DNA of 64,000 bases from contig NC_088302.1 of NCBI RefSeq assembly GCF_032854445.1, positions 29,853,979-29,917,978 on the forward strand, given 5' to 3'. The translations under genes and the position numbers were made by a program. Shown here one piece after another: positions 32,701 to 45,400 of this stretch; within the stretch, counting starts at the first letter, position 1; each line of letters starts with the position of its first letter. Source of the DNA: Liolophura sinensis. Taxonomy: Eukaryota; Mollusca; Polyplacophora; Chitonida; Chitonidae. A model generated the notes under the pieces. The model had not been told where the DNA came from. It saw only the letters and a list, made by a program, of their open reading frames with translations, and ran no database searches.

Positions 32701-35700
32701 TTGCATGTTCCACCAATATTAATTACTACAATTATTAACGTTTTAATATAATTCACTGCTTGCATACATTGGATTCAGACTGCACATGACTTTTTTTAAT
32801 ACATACAAACCATTCAAATATTTAGCATGTTTAGCCAAGTATTTTCAAAGAAAGCCCGCTTATCAAATGAAATTTCACAGCTAGATGGACTTTTTACAAT
32901 AAAAATTTCATCTACCAGTAATTCTTTTTTCACAATTATTTTGTGAATTTCTTGTGAGTAAAAACAACAAAAAAAAAATAAATTAATTTCTATTTTAAGG
33001 TTAGATTCAACACGGGATTGCAATTTCCAGAAAATAATTATTCCCTAATCTCTGTAGCATAATATAATCAACTGGTATTTTCAAACCACTCAAGAATATT
33101 TCCCTTATGACAGCTGCCAGGCCATGGGGCGAGGAGATGACCTTCAAAGTTTTACAAGGAACCTGACAGAGCTCTATTCTATTCAGAACAAAAGTTAGCT
33201 TGTGCCCAAAATGTGAATTTCATGAAAGAATCAAATTTATTTCCATACACCACAATTTTCTGACATAATAATATTGCTGTAAAGGTTGAAAAGGTGCAAG
33301 AATTAGCTGAGATACTGGTGAAAAGAACAATCTCCAGCTTAAGCACAGGGCCCAATTTCACAAAGTGGCGTGCAACATTTTTTTTATCTTACATTCATCT
33401 TACAATATTTTGTATGTCACAATCACCATACCACTGTAGTATAAGCTCGATTATCGTATATGTACGGCATTTTTGTGAAAATGGGCCAAGTTTTCTTAAT
33501 TCCAAAGCATCCCTATCTTTGGTCTCAGCCAGATGAAGTGTTATGGGTTTTCTCTTATCTCGGCCTATTCCCAACTATAGAGTATCATCAAATCTTTGTT
33601 TACATTTCAATGTTGTGATTTTCAGCAAAAGTACATGTGATATGTATACATAAAATTTATGAGGCTTTATCCAACCATCTACATTTCCAACTGGTGGAAA
33701 ATGCCATGCCATGCACTTAAATGCCTAAAATGAAAATCAGGTTTGACGATTTATTCGGTTACATGTACATAACTTAAATTGTGCTCCTGTTAATTATATA
33801 ACGCACAAATGATCTCATTTCCTACACTTGTCAACAATGAATGTCTCTCAGTGTTCTGACATTGTGCAGTTGCTTGCCTCACATGTAAATACATGTACTT
33901 TCTTTGGAGTAAATATTTCTCACTGACAACTTCCAAACTGATTTGTCTTTCAAAAAATAGAATATTTCACTTATATACGATGGCGGGCAACATTATGGTG
34001 GGAGGAAACCGGGCAGACCTTGGGGGAAACCCACGACCCTTTGCAGGCTGCTGACAGACCTTCCCATTTACAGCTGGAGAGGTGAACTTGAACTCACAGT
34101 GACTGCATTGCTAAGAGGCTCCTGGGTCATTGCGCCATGCTGGCGTGTAATCACCTCGACAACTGGACTGAGTTGATTCTAACTCCCTAGAGCAACACTT
34201 GTTGTAAAGACATACATTTGCACATACCCTGTACAATACCATGTTTACCACAAATAGTTAACCGTTAATATAATCATCATCACATACATTATCCTAATGG
34301 AACTGGGCATTGCATTTTACATTTGCCACGTACATCACATTAATGTCTCCTTGTACATGAAAATCAATACTCAAAATGCAATTAATTCTGCTTCACAAAA
34401 TCCCCGTCACAGACGCCAGATGTGATGAGCAATGTGCATTTATATAGTTATTGCAAACTCACATAATAAACATATAGGCCTGTAAAAAACAGTCCTGTGT
34501 TATGTGAATGGTGAAAAATGTTAGGCAACCTTGTTGATATTGATTTACAGATCACCTGTCTCAACCTTTTAAAGAGGCACAAATGACACCTCTTCCCTTT
34601 AGGAACTTGTCCAGTTCACAAAACATTTAGATTCTCAATTTCCTCTTTCATCTATGGAAAATATCCCCATGTTATAGCGAATGGGATCAAAAATAGTTGC
34701 CTAAAATTTATGACAGGTCACATGATACAGTTGGTCTTTTCCTATCTTCAATGATAAGAGAGTTCGAAATCGAAACTTCCCTATTGCTGAGTTAGGTTAA
34801 CACATGTTAATAAATGTTTATTTATTTATTTATTTGATTGGTGTTTAATGCCGTACTCAAGAATATTTCACTTATACAGGACAGCCAGCATTATGGTGGG
34901 GGAAACCCATGACCATCCGCAGGTTGCTGGGAGACCTTCCCACATGAATGCAAAATGAGTGAAACTACATGTACATAAACGTATGTCATCCTGGTCAAAA
35001 TCTTAATTTAACCAATATAGAAAGAATACATCACAAAATCATCATTTAGCTTGAACTAAAGTCATATTTCATATATATATATATTAACTCTTGACATCTT
35101 TATAATCTATACAAGCATATAAAATCATAAATTTGCAATTATAATAATACATATATCCCTTTTACAATATTAAAAAAAAAAACACTTACTTTTTTCTAAA
35201 TACTGCTCTAACCCTCTCCTCCTGGCATCAAGCTGTTGTTCTGACAAGGTGAACAGTTTCTTTCCCGGCATCTTTGGGAAGCTAAAATCTGGAAATTCCC
35301 GCTTGAGCTGAGTGTGTATTGTGGCAAACTCCCGATACCTCCTCGAGCACAAGTGTCGCCCCGCCATATATATATTATACACCTGAAATGAAAATGACAG
35401 GGCAAAATGTGAATGGATATGGGAATCAGTCAATGAATTCATGTCACTTACTTATTATTTCATTAGAGTTTTACATAGAACTAAAAAATTATTTATTTAT
35501 TTATTTATTTGATTGGTGTTTTAAGCCGAACTCAAGAATATTTCACTTATACAATGGCAGCCAGCATTATGGTGGAAGGAAGCCGGGCGGAAACCCACAA
35601 CCATCCGCAGACCTTCCCTCTTACGGCTGGAGAGGAAGCTGGCATGAGCTGGGCTTGAACTAAAAATTACTTCACTTACTGTGTTTCTTCAACCTTTTCC

Positions 35701-36358
35701 TATGTTTGCAAGGTGTTTATTCAAGCATATTCTGAAGGCATTATTCTGTGTTGACTGATAAAATTGCACTTTTTTGTGAAGTGCTGAAACTGGCCAATCC
35801 AACCAATGTACATGTCCCCAAAATCAATTAAAAATGTGGATAAATTGCACTGAAAAAATGCTCTTTCACATGCAAAAAGGTTGGGGAAAATGGTGGCCAG
35901 CACATTATGAGTAGAGCTTGATGGCAGAATTTCTCCTGTATGACTGGAGAGGAAGCTGGCATGGGCTGGACTTGAACTCACAGCAACTGCATTGGTGAAA
36001 GGTTTCTGTACTAGAAGCCCCAAATTCACATGTGATGTACAGACTTGCACACCACACTGGTGGAAGACAAATGGCTCTCAATAACACATGACTGAGCAAA
36101 GAAAAATGCTACTGAAAGCCTATTTTCGATTTTGTACTAAACACATCACTACTTCTGTAAAATAACTATCATTGTACTGGTAAAGCAAACAGGTGCTTCA
36201 CAAAACTAGGGTGCAACAGCAGAGATTTATCTGTTTTCATAAAGCTTGGAATAGACTTGTGTAGGTGGGGAAATTTGCGCTCACTCACAGTGGTCTAGTC
36301 TGCAGATTTATACATGTACACCTACATATCACAGATGAGCTTAATACAAGCACTCTGT

Positions 36359-36430
<72 letters not shown>

Positions 36431-39400
36431 CACACAGACACATTCTAATGCTCACCAAAGTCATCACTTAACAAGTGTTAAGTCTATTGCATTTCTGTAC
36501 ATATAACTAGATGGCAAATTTATTTGGACATCACAACAGCCGTTATTATTTCAATGGTATTTTATGCTCTAGTTGTAATACCTTACTGGCATGATTTCAT
36601 CCACTCAGTTACATCAGGGGGGAGATGAAGAAAACCCCTGCACACACAGGACATTATGTAAAATCAATAGATATAACGCCAAATTTAAATGCATGCTTTG
36701 GAAACTGCATCAATGATTCTGGATCCCTTAATAATTGGTACACGTTTGCATGTTACTATCAAAATGGAGAGTGGGCTCAGGCCAAAATTAAAATATTGTT
36801 TGTTTGATGGATGTTACAAGCCCTTTATAACAAGCGGGTAGGTAGGTGTTTTTTGGGGTTTTTTTGCAGAAGGGAAGAACAATCATAGAATCCTGTTCAA
36901 ATGACTGATCATAATTAAACTTCCTTAACATTGATCAGAACACAGTACTAAATTATGTCTGCCAATATTTGGCAATTCTCAAAATAAATATTTTTAGATC
37001 TTTACAATAAAACTAACAGGTAAACATTTGTTAGACATTTATATGAGTACCACGGCATGAATCAAGTCAACAGTTTATGCTAGCCCTTTTGGGTCCTGTA
37101 CAGAGGGCGTGAGCATGTGAAAATATAACCAAAATCTTGTCCAGCTGAACCGAGCGAAGTGGAACCTCAAGACCTACAAAAATAGCAGAATTCAGGGGAT
37201 TCTTCCATCATGTGAAGGATCAGACCTTTATTCTGTCTTCCTGTACATCATTCAATGTGCATGCTTGTCTAAAAGTATGAAAAGTGTAAGCACCTAAGTG
37301 ACCCTCAGCTCAAATCACCAGTTTTAACCTAATTTGCCCTGTCCAAACATTCACGCATGCATGAGGAAGTGGAGAGCCAAAATCATGTTGTGTTGCATGA
37401 AGATTAAAGGATGGAACATATCTGCTTTGTCTTTGTACGTGAACTTCTCTGTGTCCATTTAGAAATGCACCTGCCCTTCCAAGTGTTCCTACCATTGTTT
37501 CCACAACAATGTATCAGTGAACAGGTACAGTGTTATCCACCAAAGTTTTCTCAGGTGGTGATCTCGATGACAGTTCAGGAAATTATAACAATATATTCCC
37601 AGCTACATGCTCCCTAGCCTGCAGTTTTGACGGGGAGAAAAGGTATCCACACACCTGACCTTTTTTAAATGTTGGGACCTCTCTAACTGTATGGTTCCAT
37701 GCCAACATAAAGGGCTCATGTGGTACATATGCATGAAATAAGAGTAACAATGGCGGATGCCAACATAAAAGGGGCTCTGTTGGGGATTCTTCACCATGAT
37801 TATACTAGTCCATGACTGAATTGATGTAATTCACAAAAAATAAAGGAGGGGAATTTACGTAAGTTACACCTGAGCTATAACTTGAGCGACGTGTCCTTGG
37901 AGATATATGCCTGTGTCCAAGTTTCGTCAGTGTTAGTGAACATGTCGCGCTGGTTATAGCCAGAGCCACACAATTCTCAGCAATTCAACTTTGCCAGATT
38001 AGGTGTGTTTTTAAAGTATAGCGTGGCGAAAGGAATTGGATCACGGAGAATTCTATATTTTGCCGTCAAAAATGCTGACAGCTGAAATGTTTACAAATTT
38101 CCTAGAACATCTTACAATGATTATCTCACAAAGTAAGTAATTAATTTCAAATCTCGACTCCCCATGGAAACAAAAGGACACTAGTCATCAGTTCAGTAAA
38201 GTATACGCCATTCCCCCCCACCCCCGGGTATCGGATACATATATAACGAGATAAGTCAATAGCGGGAGAGGAAATTGTTAGCCAAGAAATCGGCTAGGAA
38301 CTTTTAATATTCACAGCCAGGAAGCTATCCATAGTAAAATACGTATTTGGGAACAGAGTCTTCCTTTGACTTTCTCAGGGGAATGAAAATATGAGAAAAC
38401 ACTTGCACGTCATCGGCAAAAGTCAAGTGATTTACATTCGCCGATATCTTCCTGGTCTTCTGAACAATGTTTATGTCATTCCGTGGAGTGTACGTGTGGT
38501 AATTTACTAATATCTCGCTTTCTGAGCCCTACCCACAGACATGCAGCTACTGTTTCGCGCGTTGACGTTTAGGTGGTACAAAAAAAAAACAACAACAACT
38601 TGCAGTCACAGCATCAACTTCTTGTAATTTTAAAAGCATCTGGCACTTCACACTTCTACTTGACTCAACAATTAGCTTTCAAAACGACATCACTGTCCAC
38701 TTTTGTGTGCTAAGCTGTTCTTTAGATATAGAATATTTAAATAACGTTGTGACATATTTTTACATGATATGATTTTTTTTTTTTGTTTTTTTTTTTGATT
38801 GGTGTTTACGCTGTACTCAAGAATATTTCACTTATACGACGGCAGCCAGCATTATGGTGGGCGGAAACCGGGCAGAACCGGGCCGGAGAGAAAGCCAGCA
38901 TGAGCTGGAGTTTGAACTCACAGCGACCGCATTGGTGAGAGGACTCCTGGCTCATTACGCTGCGCTAGCGCGCTAACCAACTGAGCCACGGAGGCCCCTA
39001 CATGATATGACATTCTCAGTAGATGTCAGCGTGATTAATTTTGGCCCCATGGTGAAATGGTTGAACACTTGTCTTTTAATCACAGGTCTGTGGTTCAAAC
39101 CCGGTCTTGGACAGGGCCAGACTGTAGATCCCTCTTCTCCACAGCCAGTGTGTCTCTAGTGATAAGTGGTTGAGTGTGCACAGTTTTACAATTGTTGAAG
39201 ACCACTTGTGTTCCCTAATATGGCGTGCATATTCCCACGTGCAACGGAAATTTGCCAAAGGTCATTGGTTTAGGGCAGTTTCCTCTACCCTGAAGCACAC
39301 CACCACTGTGTCGCATAAGTGAAAAATTTCTGAAAACAGTGTTGAAAAACAAATAAACCAAATGAATTACTAGCAAAATATTTAGAACATTTGCTGTGCT

Positions 39401-42400
39401 ATTTAAAGAGCGAAAGACCGTCATTGAGAGAGTTCATTCTGTGGATCGGTTATATACTCATGGTGATATCATATTCAACTTTGTCATCAAACATCCTCTT
39501 GATAAGCAGGAAGATTCAACAACTGTTCCTGTTTGGTTGAAAGTCCAGATGGTAAGGGAGTAACATGATGAATTTTTCAGAAGAAAAGAAAAAAAAAAGC
39601 CAACCATCAAAATAAGGTATTTGACTGGACTCTTTTTCTTCTTCTAGTCTTCGATGTGTGTATTTGGATTGAATAATCAATAGAAAGACCAGTATTCATG
39701 AAGGCTTGGTCTGTTAGAATCAGCAACTCAACAGCAAATATATCTTGAGGCCCCATCCCCACCCTCATGATAGGAGATGCTCTAGTTCATCATTAATCAG
39801 TCTGATGCTATACCATATTCTTCCCAAACCAGACGACACAGATAAAACATGACCAGGCCATCAATCATTTAAGCCAATCAAAGGTCTCCCTAGACTCATT
39901 TCCTGTCTCTGCAGAAGTGGCTCCCTCTATATTTTCTCTCCCTACATCTCTGGCTGCTTTACACAGCCTCTGAACCAAATTCTGCCTAAGAATCCATGCA
40001 GTTAACAAGAAGGTACACAAGCTTGATTCACTATATGAAATGAAAGGCTTTACGGCCTCCCTTCATTAGAATGCTGGTTGAAACCTTCTTGTCCCTCTGC
40101 TACTACACAATATATTCTACAGGGGAAAAAAAAATGACAAGACTTCTGCAGTTCAATTAACGTAGTCAACTTAAAAACAAGTCTGCGAAAAAAGAAAAAA
40201 ATAAGCCCTTGCAACATGATTCATTTCAAGTCGCTTATAGATTCCTACATAAAATTTTACATATCATTCTCCATGCCTTCTAATCACCACCTAGGCAAAT
40301 TTTGCCCTATTTTTCTTCCTTTATTATTTATTAGGGAATAAAAGACTGTAATAAAGCCAGAAATTCTTCCCATTTAGGTCTGATCGATATGCCAGAGTTC
40401 CCTAATAGCAGAGGAGACACCAACAAAAATACTGTCAGGATTAGGATCAAGCCATTGGGGACCACAGAAGAAATATTGCTAATGTTTCTGTCACTTTGGG
40501 GAAAGATAATTACATATCATAATGTTATTCAGCACAGCTACAGATGTATATCTGGTAAAACTTCAACTGAAAAAAAATCTTATAATTCTAAGAATACAAG
40601 TTTTGTTTTTGTTTTCTCCAACTAAAAAAAAGCACACTGAGACAGAGTGTGTTACTTAAAAAGCTGGACAGCTTGACACCACCCCCATGCAATACTGTGT
40701 CAGCAGAGCTTTCATACAATATATATGTAATGCAATTCTTGAAAACCTCTAGATATTTATCAAATTCAGATTGCTTATCGGCATCAGATACATAAGAATT
40801 GTTGGACTGATGGTACATGTACATGCAAATTACTGCAGTCAGGTTTATGGCTAGAAGAACCATCCAGAGTTTGTCCATCTTCTAATACAGGTACATGTAG
40901 GTTTGTTTTATTGTTCTTAGCTTCAGAAATACGGATCTGGGGCTGATTCCTTGAAGCCATTACTCACCAAAATCAAAATATGAAACACAATCGAAAAGCT
41001 TATTTTTGGGCTTTAGACATTAATAGTTAGTCCACCTCATCAAAGTTATCCTAAGACATACTTGTCAAAATTTCATGCTCCATTACCAAAAACTAAGCAT
41101 CATCATGAGTTTTTAAATTTTAGTTTAAGTCAGAATCCGCTTTGTGGAATAGACCCCTGTACCTTATCAATGGTGTACGTACACTGCACAATGTATGTGC
41201 ACCGGAGTGGCACTCTGACCTAGAGTTGCACCCTGACCATGGAGTGGCATCCTGACCGTGAGTGGCACCCTGACTGTGGAGTGGCACCCTGACCATGGAG
41301 TGGCAGCCTGACCTAGAGTGGCAGCCTGACCGTGGGAGTGGCAACGTGATCGTGGAGTGGCACCCCTAACCTACAGTGGCAGCCTAACCCTACAGTGCCA
41401 TGGAATGGCACCCTGGCCATAGAGTGGCAGCCTGACCTAGAGTGGCAGCCTGACCTAGAGTGCAGCCTGACCATGGAGTGGCACCCTGACCATGGAGTGG
41501 CAGCCTGACCTAGAGTTGCAGCCTGACCATGGAGTGGGCACTCTGGACCTACAGTGGCACCCTGACCATGGAGTGGCACCCTGAGCTAGAGTGGCACCCT
41601 GACCATAGAGTGGCACCCTGACCTTAGAGTGGCACCCGACCGTGGAGTGGCACCCTGACCATGGAGTGGCACCCTGACCATAGAGTGCCACCCTGACCGT
41701 GGAGTGGCACCCTGACCATGGAGTGGCACCATGACCATAGAATGCCACCCTGACCGTGGAGTGCCACCCTGACTGTGGAGTGTCACTCGACCTACAGTGC
41801 ACCCTGGCCATGGAGTGCACCCTAGCTAGAGTGGCACCCTGAGCTAGAGTGGCACCCTGACCCATCTGTGGCATGCAACTCAAAATGATGCTTTCTATGC
41901 TCTGAAGTTCTGCAAATGCATGAAATTTGTATGAAAAGTAGCTTTTACTTGGTAAACCATAATTACATTTTTGTTCAATTTTACTTGTTAGTTTTAATAC
42001 AGCTTGTGTGATGAGTTTGGTTGCAGCTAGTGTGATTGGTTTGGTTGCAGCTAGTGTAATGAGTTTGGTTGCCCAACAGTAAACATTTTTGTGGAACTAA
42101 AACTGCTCTACATATTTGGCCCTGTAGGCCTGCATGATCAGGTTAAATATTAAAATGTGGTCGCTGTGAGTTCAAGTCCAGCTCATGCTGGCTTCCTCTC
42201 CGGCTGTATGTGGGAAGGTCTGTCAGCAACCTGCGGATGGTCGTGGGTTTCCCCCAGGCTCTGTCCGTTTTCCACCCACCATAATGCTGCCTGCCATCGT
42301 ATAAGTGAAATATTCTTGAGTACGGCGTAAAACACCAATCAAATAAATAAATAAATTAATATTAAAAGAAGAATAATTAACACTTTAGTCAAATAACCAC

Positions 42401-45400
42401 AGCGAGGAAGGTTTGGTGGATCAAGATATTATCACAGAAGCTATCACAGGTTTTTCCGAGACATGAACTTCATGCACATGTACACCCCATTTATTTTTAG
42501 ATCAGCGATTTTCAGATATATAAAAAAACCCCCAAAAAACAAGCATACTCGTTCATATAAATTTAAGATGTTGTTCATCATAACAAAATAATTATTAGAG
42601 GCTTTTATCACACTTTCAGAGAAGAAAAAAAAAAGGGTGTGTTATTTATCATTTGAAATAATGACAGGAAAAACATGTACTATGTTTATACATAAAGAGC
42701 AATCGCGACAATATTCGTGCAGAAGATGAGACGAAACTAAACACTGTATACTTAAGTGTATGGAAGCGATGTCAGCAGGTATACACTTATACTCAAAAAA
42801 TACATTCCACTCTAAGGCTTAAAGTCACAACGGATACAGGGATAATGAAAATAGCCAAATGAGTTCTTTTTTGTTTGGGGGGAAAGGGTGAGGAGGGGGG
42901 TGGTGGTGTCTTTTCGCCATGTTGACCTATTCAATTTTTGATCAGAGTAATTAGATGTTTCAATGCATCGATCTTTGTGTGGGAAGAAGTCATGGGGTAT
43001 GTTAGGAGATGATGTGCCTCAAGTTTCTTGACCGCCGTTGTGTTATTATGCCAAAAATTCAACTAGCCACATAAGAAAAAATTTTAACAACAGTAAGTTA
43101 GTTCCGAATTTCATAGATAATCCTTACAACTATATGTCTATAAGAGCTTTAAGAAAGCTCTAAAAATATGAACATTAACTCAAAAAAACAGATTCATGTA
43201 ACTACAAAATGTCAAAGCTAGTTATTCTGAAAACAGCCTTTAAACCTATTCCTCCTCCAGTCAATATTCATCAACTTCTAATTAGCTGCTTATAAATGTT
43301 TAAATTTTAATACCGGTACCTGTGCTTGCATTACAAGCAACGGATCTAGCCTGTTTTTGTGCCTAGTGCTCCAATTAAGACATGCACTTGTTATTAGAAC
43401 TTACACATAACTTGAACACATGACCCTTTACTGGTATTTACGTATGCATACCACACTGAAAGGCTGATAAGTGAGACACAGGTACAGTATATATTTAAAT
43501 GTACAATGAGCAATGGCTGTCATTATTAGCACGTACATGTACTTTGAAAGTCCATCTGGTTTGAATTGGCTATATAAATCCAGCCTATCTTAGGTAAAGA
43601 ATGCAGTGTCTTGTGTAACAAGTATGCTCAATGAAAATGCTGTTTACATCTACAGGTAAACATTCATTAAAGGGCAGAATCGATATATACATGTAGCTGT
43701 TATGAGGAATGTGTGTATGCTCTTTTAATTCCCCTTTCAGTGTAGCCACAATATTTCCATACATACGTGCATGATATGTAGATCTCTCTTAGTTATAAAC
43801 ATGCTTTTCATTATCGTTTAATCCCTGACTACAGCATGAAGTTAAAATTAAATATACAAAATGACCTAATATTTTGTCCTTGACTATCGGTTGCTTATTT
43901 GCCTGGTTCTGAGAGTTCTACTGATCTCACAACTTCATGTGTTTTCCTGGTTGTCAGGAAATTTGGGTGATATATTGTACTGGAAAATGTAAGTTGCAGC
44001 ACTAAAAGTAAAATTTTGTGACGCTTATTCGCCTTTTAAAAAATGCACATTTTGCTAGCAAACTTTTAGATCATTTACCACACATACATGAAACCCTACA
44101 TCATTCATTATCAAACACAAAAGAAAGATTTTTGAAAAATCTTCGTCAAAATTACACAAATCATGTCAATACATACATGTATACAAACAGAAGGCCCCGA
44201 ATGTTATACTGTGCATGTCTGCATGTCAGCAAAGATATATGGAATGCAAAAATACTCTTTCCCTTCTCCTATCTACCTGTAAAATCCCTCTTCTAGTTAC
44301 TTCCCCAATTAACCGGCCCAACCCATTACATTCACCCTCCAAACACATGAACAGACACACACGTCCTTGAAAAAACTGTCTAGTGTAACTGTATTTATCA
44401 TCACAATAATCTTTAGCTCCAGATTTATTTATTTGATTGGTGTTTTATGTTGTACTCAAGAATATTTCACTTATATGACAGCAGCCAGTATAAAGGTGGG
44501 AGAAAACCGGGCAGAGCCCAGAGGAAACCGACAACCATCCACAGATTGCTGGCAGACCTCCCCACTGGCTCCAAAGACAGGCCACTTTTATCATTATACT
44601 AATGCATGCATGCATTACTGAGAGAAATGTTGGCCAAAAATTGATCAAAAACTCTATTTTAATGCATCATTATTACATCGCCTTGTGAATTTTGGACACT
44701 TATTGATTCCTGCAACAAAAAACTCCCGCTTCCTTCTGGTGAAGAATGGTCAATTATGCCAGCAATCAGTCTATATTCTCTAAATGACAGCTCACTCAGG
44801 AGGGATGGGAATTTTCTGACGTCTAAAAAAGCATGGCCAGTAAGTAATGCTCGGACTCCGAGAAGAGCCTCATTCCCGCTTAAGGCTTAAGGCTGGGGAG
44901 ACCCCAGGAGCTTTGCCCAAAAATTAACTGAGAAACAGAATCCCACGGCATATTGATTTTTATGAATTCCATTTGAATAGTGAGGGTTTTTGGAGCGGCT
45001 ATACCAACAAGGCCCTTCCAACTCAATATGACTGATAAGATTTCCACAGTTTTGTGTCCATCACCTCCAAGACATTGACACAGAGTCCTGTACACATCAG
45101 CTGAGTTTACCATTTGACAGCTGCCAGGCTGCACTGGTCACTGGTCATGCACCAACACTGTTTGTACCAAGCATAATGTTAAGCCTTGCACAGCCTATTA
45201 ACATCTTCTATAGGGACTAATACCATCTTCCCAACATGCAGAACGTACTGGGTCATGCGTAATACAATGCATCACTAGTTTATTGGACTTCAAATATCAA
45301 AGTAAGAGAGTGGATGATTGCTCTAAATAAGAATTTGTTTTTAACTTGGATGTACATGGAGAGTGCAAGCCTGGAAATATTTTTCAGTTGGTGCAGTATA

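Noticed and set aside
36265-36471. Open frames containing YIYIYI runs on both strands
   Set aside because: Translation of the (TA)n microsatellite.
41190-41868. CRISPR array
   Set aside because: Units are contiguous with no unique spacers and the genome is eukaryotic. The same applies to the arrays at 4545, 48210 and 57599.
41120-41883. Several minus-strand frames rich in [18 protein letters not shown] repeats
   Set aside because: They arise from the 19-bp minisatellite and shift frame repeatedly.
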